Shown: piece by piece, positions 11,501-21,679 of the stretch
Position numbering within the stretch: position 1 is the stretch's first letter
How the letters are laid out: every line of letters begins with the position of its first letter
From: Dryobates pubescens
Taxonomy: Eukaryota; Chordata; Aves; Piciformes; Picidae
Assembly (NCBI RefSeq): GCF_014839835.1
Contig: NC_071644.1
Location: forward strand, 7,355,266-7,419,265
Direction: 5' to 3'
Length of the DNA stretch: 64,000 nucleotides
The notes under the pieces: generated by a model
Seen by the model: only the letters and a program-made list of their open reading frames with translations
What the model was told of the DNA's origin: nothing
The model's database searches: none
Translations under genes and position numbers: made by a program

Positions 11501-14500
11501 GATGCCCTTGGCGTCGGCGTGGGCGCTGAAGGACATGTACTCCACCTGCATCTTCACCTCCAGCTGGGGGGGAGGAGGAGCAGCACAAAGCACAGCCTTG
11601 GTGAATCAGGAATGGCTTTGGCCCCCTGCAACCACCCAAACGAGCCCAGGGGCTCCTCTGTGTGCGGTGCAGAGGAGGAAGCTCAACACCCACACTGAGA
11701 ACGAGGAGAGGGCTGCTGGGAGCTGAGCCTGAAGAGGGGGATGAAGGGAAAAGCTCTCCCTGATCCCCAGGAGCAAGAGAGCATCAAGTCCCACCTGCCA
11801 CCCAACACCATCTCATCAACTAAACCATGGCTCCAAGTGCCACATCCAAGCCCCTCTTGAACACCTCCAGGGGTGAGGACTCCACCACCTCCCTGGGCAG
11901 CACATCCCCATGGCCAATCTCTCTGTCTGGGAAGAATTTCTTCCTCACCTCCAGCCTGAACCTCCCCTGGCACAGCTTGAGACTGTGGCCTCTTGTTCTG
12001 GTGCTAGGTGCCTGGGAGAAGAGCCCAACCCCCACCTGGCTACAGCCTCCCTTCAGGGAGTTGGAGAGAGCAAGGAGGTCTCCCCTGAGCCTCCTCTTCT
12101 GCAGGCTAAGCAACCCCAGCTCCCTCAGCCTCTCCTCCCAGGGCTCAGTGTCAGAGCATGGAGTCTCCTCCTCTGGGCACGTTCAGGACCCATCTGGCTG
12201 TGCTCCTGTGTGAGCTGCCCTGGGTGACCCTGCTTTAGCAGGGGGCTTGGACTCCAGAGAGGACCATGCTGTGATTCCATGACACTGCTCACACAGGTGC
12301 CAGAGCAAATCAGCACTTCAGGGCAGGTGCTTGGGATCCCTTGATAAATGGATCCCTTTCCCCAGCTGTTAGCCACAAGCATGGCCCTGAGCCACTGCTG
12401 CCAGGGGGCAGGGGAAGCAAACTCCCAGCCCACCCCCACATAACATGCTCCTGGGGTGTTCTCCACATTGGCTGGGATACATTCCCATTACAGGGTATCC
12501 AACCCCCAGCTCAAGCTCTTCAGAGCCTCCCCCCCACAGCTCCTCCTCCTTGCAGCTCCAACTTACTATTTGCCTTCCCTCCATCTCCAGCTTGCGTTGG
12601 CCGCTCAGGATCTTGTGGCCCACGGTGCCCTGCACGCAGTAGCCAGGCATGATGACCTGGGAGGGGAGCCACAACAGGCACTCACAGCACTGCCCTGCCT
12701 GCAAAAGCTCCTCAGCAGCATCAAGCCCCTTCTCTGGCTCTGCCTGGCCTGCTGCCACCCCCTGGCCCTCAGCATCACAGGCGGCCAGGGGGCGGAAGGG
12801 ACCCAGAGAGCTCATCCAGCCCAAGCCCCCTGCCAGAGCAGGGCCATACAAGCTCAGGTCCAGAAGGGCCTTGAAAGACCCAGAGGAGACTCCACAACCC
12901 CTCTGGGCAGCCTGTTCCAGTGCTCTGTGACCCTCCCAGTGAAGCAGTTCCTCCTTGTGTTGAGGTGGAAGCTCCTGTGCTGCAGCTTCCATCCACTGCC
13001 CCTTGTCCTGTCCCCGGGAGCAAGGGAGCAGAGCCTGTCCCTGCCCCTCCCTCCTGCCCCCCAGCCCTCAGATATTGATAAACACTTATTGAATCCCCTC
13101 TAAGTCTTCTCTTCTCCAGACTGGACAGCCCCAGGTCCCTCAGCCTCTCCTCACCAGGCAGTGCTCAGTCCCCATCCATCCTCACAGCCCTCTGCTGGAC
13201 CCTCTCCAGCAGATCCCTGTCCCTCTGAGACTGGGGAGCCCAGAACTGCCACAGCTCACAAACCACAGCTCCAGCCTGCCCCTGGGCTGTGTGTAACACA
13301 AACCACACTGCTGAGGAGGTTTGTGCTGTGACCATCTCACACACAAGCCTCCCTCCCTGGGAAGCTGCTTGCTTTGCTCTGCAGCTTGGGAAGAGCCAGG
13401 GGGAGGAGAGAGCAAACTGCTGCAATCCATACAGCAGCCAAGAGGCTCAAGCTAGTTCCAGGTGGCTCTGAAGCAGCTTCAGATGAATGAAAGCACTCCT
13501 GGAAATAAGAGCTCTCCCTGTCTGAGACAAGGTCCCAGCTCCTCCTCCCAGTACCTGAAGGGGGCTCCAAGAAGGCTGCAGAGGGACTGCCCCCAAAGGC
13601 CTGCAGGGGCAGGACAAAGGGCAACGGGCTGAAATTGAGCAGCAGATTGAGTTGTGAGGAACAAGGTCTGTGCCAGGAGGCTGCTGGAACACTGCAACAG
13701 GCTGCCCAGGGAGGTGCCTGCTGAGGCTCCATCCCTGGAGAGGTTCAGGGTCAGGCTGGAGAGGGCCCTGAGCAACCTGCTCCAGTGGAGGGGATTGGAC
13801 TGGATGAGCTTTGGAGGCCCCTTGCAACCCAACCCCTTCTCTGCTTCCCCTCCTCTGCTGCCATCACACAGCAAGGGAAAAACAGAGCTTGAAAGAGCTC
13901 TGCCCTGGGCTGCTGCAGTGCAGGGCTTGTGTCAGGTAGCTCTGGGGGCTCAGGAAATGCTCTCCTGCAGCCTGTGCCCCCCTCCCATCGGCACACCCCA
14001 AGGAAATGATTTCTTACCATGTTCTTCTCATTGCCTGCCCACTTCTTGAAGATCTGAAGGGACTGTCCTGCATGAAGCATGCCAGGGGTTGCAAACACAA
14101 CCTGGAATCATACAGAGGAGTATTCAACACCCAGCTCCCATCACTGCACAGTCCACAACACTTCACTACTGCTCCAGAGCTCCAGGGGGGGATTTATGGC
14201 TGCTTGATTTTCACTGAAGCTGAACTGGGAGCAGCCAACTTCTGGCTGGTAGAAACTGAGCAGCTTTGTGATGTTCCACCATGCTCAAGGGATGCCTAGA
14301 GGAGGGCTGGGGAGGGGATGAGAGGCAATGGTTTGGAAGTGGAGCAGGGCAGAGTTAGGTTGGGCATCAGGAGGGAGTTCTGCACAGTGAGAGGGGGAGA
14401 CACTGGAACAGGCTGCACAGAGAGGTGGTTGAGGCTCCAACCCTGAAGCTATTCAAGATCAGCCTTGCTGTGGCCCTGAGCAGCCTGATCCAGCTGGAGA

Positions 14501-17500
14501 TGTCCCTGCTGAGGGCAGGGGGGGTTGGACAAGAAGCCCTTGGAGGGTCCCTTCCAATGCAACCTGTGACAGGGCAGAGGATCCAAGGTTTGCCTTAGCC
14601 AGAGCCCCAGCCCCAGCTCCCTGCCATGCCACACCTGCCCTCACCTTGCAAATCCACCTACCATAGGCCCTGGGTTGTCTGCAAAGGCCCTGTCAAAGGC
14701 TTTGATGTGTTTGAACTCAAACATGTTCCTCTGCACAAAGGTCTTCCTGATCTTCTGGTTGGTCCAGGTGATGAAGAGCTTGTAGTAGTGATTGGCCTTC
14801 TCTGTCAGGCCCGTGGAGAAGTAGATGGGAGCCTTCAGATTCATCCTCTCCCTGCAGGCAAAAAGGGGTCCAGAGACCTGTGAGGGCCAAAGTGTGAGCA
14901 TGGAGAGCCAGGAGCCCACTCCATAAAGCCATGGAAGCCTCCAGAGGTGCTCTTGGGCACAGCCTGCTCCCAGCAAGTCAAGCAGTGGCACAACAAACAT
15001 CACAGTGCTGGGCATTAACTTCCTGCAGAGCAGCTTCAGTCCAAGCCTCCTTCTCACCCTGCCTGTGGCAGCCACTCCAGGCCAGCCCCAGCCCCAGTGG
15101 CAGCCACTCCAGGCCAGCCCCAGCAGAATAGAATAGAATAAACCAGGTGGGAAAAGACCTTTAAGATCATCAAGTCCAACCTATCACTCAGCACCATCTG
15201 ATCAACTAAACCATGGCACCAAGGGCCTCATCCAGGCTCTTCCTAAACACCTCCAGGGATGGGGACTCCACCACCTCCCTGGGCAGCACATCCCAGTGGC
15301 CAATCTCTCTGTCTGGGAAGAATTTCTTCCTAGCATCCACCCTGAACCTCCCCTGGCACAGCTTGAGACTGTGGCCTCTTGTTCTGCTGCTGGGTGCCTG
15401 GGAGAGCCCAGCTGGCTCCAGCCTCCCTTCAGGGAGTTGGAGAGAGCAAGAAGGTCTCCCCTGAGCCTCCTCTTCTGCAGGCTAAGCAACCCCAGCTCCC
15501 TCAGCCTCTCCTCAGGGCTGTGCTCCAGACCCCTCCCCAGCTCTGTTGCCCTTCTCTGGACACCTTCCAGCACCTCAACATCTTCCCATCTGAGGGGCCC
15601 AGAACTGGACACAGGACTCCAGGTGTGGCCCAAGCAGTGTCAGCCACTGCAGCCCATGCCCAGTGTCCATCACTGCTGTGAGATTTACTCCCAAGTGCAG
15701 CCACCCTCAACTGACAAAAGACATTTCCACCCAATGCTTGTCTGCAGTTTCCTTCTTGCTCCTCCCTCCTGCCTCTGCCAGGAGAGCAGCCTGAGAAGTG
15801 GAAGAGCTGCTCTCCACTTCTGTTGCAGGGTTGTTGTTGATGCTGACTGTTTAGAGGAGGGAATGACAGAGTGAGTGGTAGGGGCTGGAAGGGACCTCCA
15901 GAGGGCATCCAAGTCCCCTGCCAGAGCAGGTTCACCTGGCTGTCCCACTGCTCAGAGCCAGGAGTGGAGGATAAGAGACTGCTGGAACCAAGCCACAGCT
16001 GCCAGGACCCCTGGTGAGCATCCTTGGACTCAGCACAGCATGAAAGAAGCACAAAGCTGCCAGGGCCAGGAGCTCAGGAAGACAAATGGAGGGGGGAGAC
16101 AGACTGCAGGGACTGCACTCACCAGAAGGTTTCCAACAAGATGCAGAGCTCCTGGGCACGGCCAAGGGCGAAAACTGGGATGAGAACCTGCAAGGGAATG
16201 GTGTGGAGGCAGAGAGACCCCAGCAGCATGGCAGCAGCACTGCAGTGTGGCCTCAACAAGCCCCTCAGCTCCCTCTTGCTTTCTGATGCCCTTCTGCTGC
16301 CTTTATTTCCCCACAGGAGTATCACAGAATGGTTGGAAGGGACCCCCAGGAGCATCAGGCCCAACCTTCCCAGGTGACAGTGGAGCTGAGCTGCCCCAGC
16401 AGGCAGTGTGGTATCTGAGCAGCACCTATCCTGCCCAAGACCCTGGTCTCAGCCTCTTCATTTGCAGGGCTAAGAGGATCCTTCAGTACCCAAGATGGAA
16501 ATGAAGTTAGTTTTGCCTTTATCCTCCACCTTTGCAGCCTGGAAGCAAAGCCTCTCCCTGGCTGCCTCCCTCAGCTCATTGTCTGGGGCTCCTCTGGGCA
16601 AAACTAAGTGTTGGAGAGAGTGCAGGTGGAAGAACACAAAACCACCTTCAGTGCCAGGCAGTGCTCCCAGGCAGGTGCCTGAGTTTAAAGCTTACACAGC
16701 ATTAGAATCAGAGAGCTGTCAGGGTTGGAAGGGACCTCAATGCTCAGCCAGCTCCAACCCCCCTGCCATGGGCAGGGACACCTCACACCACAGCAGGTTG
16801 CTCACAACCTGGCCTTCAACACCTCCAGGGAAGAGGCTTCCACCACCTCCCTGGGCAGCCTGTGCCAGGCTCTCACCACAGAGAGGCAAGAAGAGCTGCA
16901 GAGATCCTCACCTAGACCACCACAGAGTCACAGAATGGGTTGGAAAGGACTTTAAAGCTCAGCCAGTTCCAAGCCCCTGCCACAGGCAGGGACACCTCCC
17001 ACCAGCACAGGGTGCTCAAGGCCTCATCCAGCCTGGCCTGGAACCCCTCCATGCAGGGGGCATGCAGAGCCTCCCTGGGCAGCCTGTGCCAGCGCCTCCC
17101 CACAGAATTCCTGCCTCATCTCCAGTCTCACTCTGCCCTCCTCGAGCTTCCATCCATCCCCCCTCCTCCTCTTAGTCCAAGCCCCGCTCAGAAGTGCCTC
17201 CCCAGGGTCCCTGCAGGCCCCCTGGTACCTTCCCTCCTCGTTCCACAGTCTCATGGACCTTCTTGAGGAAGTCTCTCTCCCTGCAGCGCTTGGAGTCCCT
17301 GATGGTGGTGGCGTAGGTGGACTCGGTGATCAGCAGGTCCGGCCGGCACCTGTCGATCCAGGCGGCGCTGCCACGGAGGCAAGGGGGAAACTGAGCCAGC
17401 ACAGCAAGAGGGGGAGCCAGCAGCTCCAGGGCTGCAGGCCTCAGAGGTGGCTGGGGACTGCCACTGTCTCCATCTGCAGGCAGGAAAGCAGGAAGCCAGA

Positions 17501-20500
17501 GGGGCACTGCCTTGCCTGCAGCTCTGCAGCAGCACCAGGGCCTCCCTCTGGAGGCCACAGAAGCACAGAACCAGCCAGGTTGGAAGAGACCTCAGAGAGC
17601 ATCAAGTCCAAGCTGTCCCCCAGCACCTCCTGCCAGCTAAACCATGGCTCCAAGGGCCACAGCCCCTCTGGAACACCTCCAGGCATGGGGACTCCACCAC
17701 CTCCCTGGGCAGCACATTCCCATGGCCAATCTCTCTTGCTGGGAAGAACTTTCTCCTCACCTCCAGCCTAAACCTCCCCTGGCACAGCTTGAGACTGTGG
17801 CCTCTTGTTCTGGTGCTGCTTGCCATGGAGTGGTTTGGACTGGACAGGACCTTTAAAGCTCATCTACTTCAACCCCCCTCTGCCTTGGCAACTGGAGCAG
17901 GTTGCTCAGAGCCCCAGACAAGCTGACCTGGCAGGGCTCCAGGGCTGGGGCAGCTCCCACCCCTCTGGGCAGCCTGGGGCAGGTCTTAGCACCCTCAGCA
18001 CAAAACATTCCTTCCTTCTCCTCTGCAGCCTGAGTCTCCCTCTTTCAGTTTCAAACCATCACCCCCTGTCCTGTCACCACAGGCCTGGCTCAAAAGTCTG
18101 TCCCCAGCTTTCTGAGCAGCCTCTTGAAGCACTGAAAGGCCACCTGGAAGGTCACCAGCCTGATAGGGGCCTCCTTGGTGGCCAGGCTGAACACTCCCAA
18201 CCCTCTCAGCCCTCAGAGCAGAGGGGTCCCTGCCCTCCCATCACTTTTTGTGGTCTCCCCTGGACTTGCTCCAACAATTTAATGTCTTTTCTATTACCTA
18301 TCTTTAGAAAGAGCTTAGTGGAGCATCCAGAAGTGGAGGACATTGAAGTCTGTCTGGAAGACTCAATGTCCATCTGTTCACTCCCATAACTCAAACTGAC
18401 ATTTAGCATCTTCCCACCCTGAAGTGCTGCAGTCTCCCAGCCAAGAATCAGTGCTGAGCAGCCCTCAGCATTAGGAGAGGCTGTGCTGGAATCTCCCTCT
18501 CACAGAAGGAAGGTCACCTTTCCTGCCCTGGAACCTTTCTTCTGCCTCCTACTTACCCTAAATGTCTGTCTGGTGTCATGTTGTAGTCACCCTGAGGGAA
18601 GAAGAGAGCTCCATCAACCTTGCCCAGGCCCCCAAGAGGAGACACAGCAATCTCCTCAGAGAATCAGCTGAGGGGGGCCAAGCATTGCACTTACAGTGTA
18701 CACCACTGACTCACAGCCAACCTTGATCTGGAACATGGCTGCCCCCAGCACGTGGCCTGCATAGTAAGCTTTGATCTCCAGCTCCTCATCCACCTGCACC
18801 AACACAACACTGCCTCAGTGCCCACATTCCAAACCAGCACTGAGTCACAGGGTGCTCTGGGTTGGAAAGGACCTCCTGGGGTCAGCTAATCCAAGCCTCT
18901 CTCTGCAGTCAGCAGAGGCAGCCTCAACTAGATCAGGTGGCCCAGAGCCCCCAAGGAGCCTGACCTTGAAGATCTCCAGGGCTGGGGCTTCACCTACCTC
19001 CCTGGGCAGCCTCTTGCAGCACCCTCATGATGCAGAACTTGTTGCTAGGCTCAAGAACCTGCTCCTGCAAAGCAGCAGCTCCTACAACAACCCAGAGCAT
19101 GCAGAAGTGATGCCTCACCTGAACTGTCTGGTGAAGATGCACAGCAACCACTTTCTTCATGCAGTCTTTGATCATTTGGGAAGTGAAGAAGTTGATCTCC
19201 CCTTTCTTATCCACAGTTATCTTCCTGTAGTCCTCCAGCAGGATGGGGCAGATGGCCTTGGTGGGATGTGTCATGTAAATGGGCCCATCATAGCCAACCA
19301 TCTCACTGAAGTAGGGCAGAGCTCCACAGTGGTCCAAGTGGAAGTGGCTGCAGAGACACAAAGGATAGAAGAGAAGCTGCCCAGGGCTCTGGCCCTCCTG
19401 CTGCTCACATTTAAAGCTCAGATCTCCCTCCACTGCTGCAGGACACAGAGGAGGCAGCCAGAACCTGAGGAAATCACAGTGCCACACAGCCCTCCTGCTT
19501 CCCAAGGAAGCCTCCTCACCTGATGATCACACAGTCCAGGAAGTCAGTCAGCCTTCCGTTCTGAGTGATGTAGGAGAAGTCAGGAAAGCGTCTCTGCAGG
19601 GACACACGGACCAGGCCTCCCCTCAGGAGCCAGCCCCCCACCCCACTGCCCCCCAGCTGCACCCCACTGCCCCCCACCACTGCCTCCCAGCCCTACCCCA
19701 CTGCCCCCCAGCTCCACCCCACTGCCCCCCAGCTCCACCCCACCACCCCCCAGCCCTACCCCACTGCCCCCCACCACTGCCTCCCAGCCCTACCCCACTG
19801 CCCCCCACCACTGCCCCCCAGCCCTACCCCACTGCCCCCCAGCTCCACCCCACTGCCCCCAGCCCTACCCCACTGCCCCCCACCACTGCCCCTCAGCTCC
19901 ACCCCACTGCCCCCCCCCACTGCCCACCAGCTCCACCCCACTGCCCCCCCCCACTGCCCACCAGCTCCACCCCACTGCCCCCCAGCTCCACCCCACTGCC
20001 CCCCAGGCCCTACCCCACTGCCCCTCAGCTCCACCCCACTGCCCCCCCCCACTGCCCACCAGCTCCACCCCACTGCCCCCCAGCTCCACCCCCCAACCCC
20101 CCCCACTGCCCCCCAGCCTCACCCCACTGCCCCCCAGCCCCCCACCACTGCCCACCCCCCCCAGCCCCGGGGAGGCAGGCAGCCTTCAGAGAGCAGGGCA
20201 GAGGGCAGGGCGAGGAGGCAGGCCCCGTGCTGCGGGGGGCAGGCCCCCGGGGGCAGCTGTGCAGCACCCTGGGGTGCCCCAGCAGGCTCACGTCGTCGTT
20301 GTAGCCCATGTGCATGCCGCAGTCCAGCATCACGTTCTTGCCCGCGATGGACACCAGGATGCAGCTGCGCCCCACGTCCTGGCCGGCCCCTGGGTGCAGG
20401 CACAGCGGTCAGGCATCCTGGCAGCAGCCACACTCACTTGGAAGAGAAGCATCTGGAGGTCCCTGCAAACCTCCCAGCCCCGTCTCTGACACAGGAGAAG

Positions 20501-21527
20501 CCTAATCCCCCCTCCCAGGGAGGAGCTGCTGAGAGCGGCCAGGCGCTGGTGCAGGCTGCCCAGGGGGGTGGTGGAGTCCCCACCCCTGGAGCTGCCCCAC
20601 AAGTGTGTGGCCATGGGGACGTGGTTTGGTGGCAGTGGTGGTGGGGCTTGATGATCTTGGAGGCCTCTTCCATCATTCTGTGACCTGACTCAGCCCAGTC
20701 CCCGAGACTGGGAGAGCAGAACTGCGGCAAACAGAGCACTGCCTGCAGGAGCTGCTGAGGGGCAGGGCACAGCTCTCCCTGCCCAGCCCTCTGCAAGCAC
20801 AGCCACACAGCTTCAAGGCCAAATGATCTGCAAGTGAGCAGGAGGGAACTCAGTGCTCCTAGGGCTCTGCACTTCCCTCACAGTGAATCAGAGAATGTTA
20901 GGGGGCGGGAGAGACCTCCAGAGATCCTCCAGTCCAAGCTCCCTGCCAGAGCAGGAGCACCCAGGGCAGCTGACACAGGAACACAGCCAGGTGGGGCCTG
21001 AAGGTCTCCAGAGCAGGAGGCTCCACAACCTCTCTGGGCAGCCTGCTCCAGGCCTCCAACACCCTCACAGCAAGGAGGTTTTTCCTCCCCTGTGTTCCAG
21101 CTTGTATCCACTGCCCCTCATCCTCTCACAGGACACCACTGGGCCTCATCCAACCCAGCCTTGAACCCCTCCAGGGAGGAAGCAGCCACAGCCTCCCTGG
21201 GCAGCCTGTGCCAGTGTCTGCCCACCCTCACTGGAAAGAATTTCTTCCTCATCTCCAGTCTCAATCTGCCCTCCTCAAGCTGCAATCCATTCCCCCTCAT
21301 CCTATTACTCCAAGCCCTTGTCAGAAGTCCATCCCCAGGTTTCCTGCAGGCCCCCTGGTACCTTCCCTCCAGGGCTGAGGCTTCCACCACCTCCCTGGGC
21401 AACCTGTGCCAGGCTCTCACCACAAACACGTTGCTTTGAGCTCCAGATCCCAGAGTTCTTCAGTGTCTTGATTTCAGGGTGATTTTAGATGGGACTTACC
21501 CAAAGGAGTGACTTTGATTTCAGGCAT
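5552..21527 (-). CDS. INTS11: INTS11 (CPSF3L), catalytic endonuclease subunit of the Integrator complex
   Basis: Nuclear metallo-beta-lactamase/beta-CASP nuclease that cuts snRNA and nascent Pol II transcripts within Integrator, paired with INTS9. Seventeen coding exons join in frame to 596 residues (human 600): 21500-21527, 20292-20389, 19520-19593, 19119-19347, 18695-18793, 18557-18591, 17229-17367, 16123-16187, 14662-14851, 14018-14101, 12567-12656, 11401-11563, 10299-10406, 9663-9712, 8524-8666, 6305-6434, 5552-5617. Start [10 protein letters not shown] matches the family. The zinc-site residues keep human numbering: H68, H70, D72, H73 (SHFHLDHCG), H157, D178, E203, H392 (SAHADAKG) and H414. 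All introns are GT-AG except intron 15, which appears to be GC-AG. Introns carry many CR1 pieces and two large G-rich minisatellites. The C-terminal region (exons 13-17) is the usual INTS9-binding part. Confidence 0.97.
6003..6115 (-). mobile_element. CR1 LINE, 3'-end fragment in INTS11 intron 16
   Basis: CCACAGAATGCTTTGGGCTG followed by GGAAGGGACCTTAGAGACCA; same sense as INTS11. Confidence 0.85.
6588..6812 (+). mobile_element. CR1 LINE fragment in INTS11 intron 15
   Basis: Contains GAGCAGGCTGCCCAGGGGGG, GTTGTGGAGTCCCC and a 3' end to CCAACCATTCTGATTTGA; antisense to INTS11. Confidence 0.85.
6900..8484. repeat. ~40-bp minisatellite, about 39 copies, G-quadruplex-rich (INTS11 intron 15)
   Basis: Units of mainly 40 bp (variants of 35 and 45 bp) built from GAGCTGGGCAGGGCAGGGAG followed by GGCCTGAGCCTAAGCCTGCT. 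Differences between units are few (T/C in TGCTGAG or TGCCGAG; CTAAG or CTGAG; GCTGGGC, GCTGAGC or GCAGGGC). The G-rich strand is the plus strand, the template for INTS11. GGGCAGGGCAGGGAGGG recurs in many units and fits the G3N1-7 quadruplex rule. The array's right end is about 40 bp from the exon 15 donor. Confidence 0.97.
8518..8523 (-). promoter_or_regulatory. INTS11: Non-canonical GC 5' splice site of INTS11 intron 15
   Basis: The exon ends in phase 2 after ...CACCTCAAGGG and is followed by GCAAGT, the standard GC-donor consensus. The next exon starts at 6434 after CCAG and restores HLK-G-VLKD, matching human HLKSVLKD. The nearest GT (in CAAGTGC) would shift the frame. Confidence 0.75.
8815..9402 (+). 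mobile_element. CR1 LINE fragment, about 590 bp, in INTS11 intron 14
   Basis: Starts about 150 bp upstream of INTS11 exon 15. It runs from the CAAGAGGAGCAGGGCCAGG region through [20 protein letters not shown] to a 3' end CCTGACAGTTCCCTGGTTCT, and is antisense to INTS11. Confidence 0.92.
9403..9478 (-). mobile_element. CR1 LINE internal fragment, inverted
   Basis: CTGTGCCAGGCTCTCACCAC and AATTTCTTCCTAACATCCAA. It abuts the 3' end of the plus-strand CR1 at 9402. Confidence 0.8.
10851..11246. repeat. Two-copy tandem duplication of ~200 bp in INTS11 intron 12
   Basis: Copy 1 at 10851-11055 and copy 2 at 11056-11246 begin GCAATCCATTAAGTGCTGAG and end near CCAGTCCAACCCTTCC. Copy 2 lacks about 15 bp present in copy 1 (near ATATTGGCTGCC). 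Point differences are few, so the event is fairly young. The unit's end contains a CR1-like 3' piece. Confidence 0.92.
11787..12150 (-). mobile_element. CR1 LINE fragment in INTS11 intron 11
   Basis: CACCATCTCATCAACTAAAC, then CTCCACCACCTCCCTGGGCA through to CTCAGCCTCTCCTCCC; inserted in gene sense. Confidence 0.92.
12160..12283 (+). mobile_element. CR1 LINE, 3'-end fragment
   Basis: GGGCACGTTCAGGACC through GGGGGCTTGGACTCC to GTGATTCCATGAC. It is a different CR1 subtype from the adjoining inverted copy. Confidence 0.75.
12780..13256 (-). mobile_element. CR1 LINE fragment in INTS11 intron 10
   Basis: GGAAGGGACCCAGAGAGCTC, CTGTTCCAGTGCTCTGTGAC and the more 5' part to GGGGAGCCCAGAACTG. Confidence 0.9.
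13535..13836 (+). mobile_element. CR1 LINE fragment in INTS11 intron 10
   Basis: CAGTACCTGAAGGGGGCTCC, CAACAGGCTGCCCAGGGAGG and the 3' end GGATTGGACTGGATGAGC; antisense to the gene. Confidence 0.9.
14296..14572 (+). mobile_element. CR1 LINE fragment in INTS11 intron 9
   Basis: GGAACAGGCTGCACAGAGAG, CAGCCTGATCCAGCTGGAGA and GGGGTTGGACAAGAAGCC; more diverged than most copies here. Confidence 0.85.
15124..15640 (-). mobile_element. CR1 LINE fragment with ATTCT-type tail, INTS11 intron 8
   Basis: Begins with AGAATAGAATAGAATAAACC (a pentamer tail in reverse) and extends about 515 bp to GGGCCCAGAACTGGACACAG. Confidence 0.94.
15868..15950 (-). mobile_element. CR1 LINE, 3'-end fragment
   Basis: GGGGCTGGAAGGGACCTCCA then GTCCCCTGCCAGAGCAGGTT. 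Confidence 0.75.
16321..16400 (-). mobile_element. CR1 LINE, 3'-end fragment
   Basis: ATCACAGAATGGTTGGAAGG then CAACCTTCCCAGGTGAC, in INTS11 intron 7. Confidence 0.75.
16702..16890 (-). mobile_element. CR1 LINE fragment
   Basis: TCAGAGAGCTGTCAGGGTTG through CCACCACCTCCCTGGGCAGC to GGCTCTCACCAC. Confidence 0.9.
16921..17228 (-). mobile_element. CR1 LINE fragment abutting INTS11 exon 7 donor
   Basis: CACAGAGTCACAGAATGGGT through CAGCCTGTGCCAGCGCCTCC to CCTGCAGGCCCCCTGGTACC. Its 5'-most part reaches the 5' splice site at 17228, so the CR1-derived sequence supplies the intron's first bases. Confidence 0.88.
17568..17824 (-). mobile_element. CR1 LINE fragment in INTS11 intron 6
   Basis: CCAGCCAGGTTGGAAGAGAC, CTAAACCATGGCTCCAAGGG and CTTGTTCTGGTGCTGCTTGC. 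Confidence 0.9.
17826..18352 (-). mobile_element. CR1 LINE fragment, older subtype
   Basis: TGGTTTGGACTGGACAGGAC, GCAGGTTGCTCAGAGCCCC and, further 5', TGGACTTGCTCCAACAATTT. More diverged than the adjoining copy at 17568-17824. Confidence 0.8.
18838..19075 (-). mobile_element. CR1 LINE fragment in INTS11 intron 4
   Basis: GGTGCTCTGGGTTGGAAAGG, CTCAACTAGATCAGGTGGCC and CTTCACCTACCTCCCTGGGC. Confidence 0.85.
19612..20164. repeat. ~21-22-bp C-rich minisatellite, about 26 copies (INTS11 intron 2)
   Basis: Units such as CCCCACTGCCCCCCAGCTCC with variants ending CAGCCCTAC or CCACCACTGC. The minus strand, which is the INTS11 coding strand, is G-rich with runs of six G. The array fills most of the 698-bp intron between exons 2 and 3, and higher-order pairs of variants repeat. 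Confidence 0.95.
20512..20690 (+). mobile_element. CR1 LINE, 3'-end fragment in INTS11 intron 1
   Basis: GGTGCAGGCTGCCCAGGGGG through GGTGGTGGAGTCCCCACCCC to TTGATGATCTTGGAGGCCTC. Confidence 0.88.
20884..21125 (-). mobile_element. CR1 LINE fragment in INTS11 intron 1
   Basis: AATCAGAGAATGTTAGGGGG, CTCCAGTCCAAGCTCCCTGC and GGGCAGCCTGCTCCAGGCCT. Confidence 0.9.
21126..21425 (-). mobile_element. Two joined CR1 LINE fragments in INTS11 intron 1
   Basis: Piece 1 (to about 21370) ends CCTGCAGGCCCCCTGGTACC; piece 2 (21371-21425) is the CTGAGGCTTCCACCACCTCC type. The last 28 bp of piece 1 (21343-21370) are identical to 17210-17237 at the INTS11 exon 7 boundary. Confidence 0.88.
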
Positions 21528-21679
21528 TTTAACACTCCCAGTCTCAACCCGCAGGGCAAGCTACTTCAGAAACAGTCCAGTGAGGACCACGGAAAGAGAA
21601 GACGACTGCAGTGTTTCCACAGCTGCCATTTCGATTGTTCTTCGGTGGCAGAAGGCTTAAGCAGGAGCTCAACTTCATC
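21528..21679 (-). other. INTS11: Inferred INTS11 5' UTR part of exon 2, with two upstream ORFs
   Basis: On the minus strand a pyrimidine-rich acceptor ending CCTAG precedes 21679, and a good donor (GTGAGC) ends a GC-rich first exon at 21900. This suggests a non-coding exon 1 (TSS to 21900), a 220-bp intron, and a second exon whose first 152 nt are untranslated. This leader contains an ATG at about 21678 opening a 44-codon frame that ends about 20 nt before the INTS11 start, and a second, overlapping ATG of 22 codons in another frame. The splice model is inferred from signals only. Confidence 0.45.

Noticed and set aside
19580-20155. Gly/Trp-rich minus-strand frames
   Set aside because: Products of the C-rich intron 2 minisatellite.
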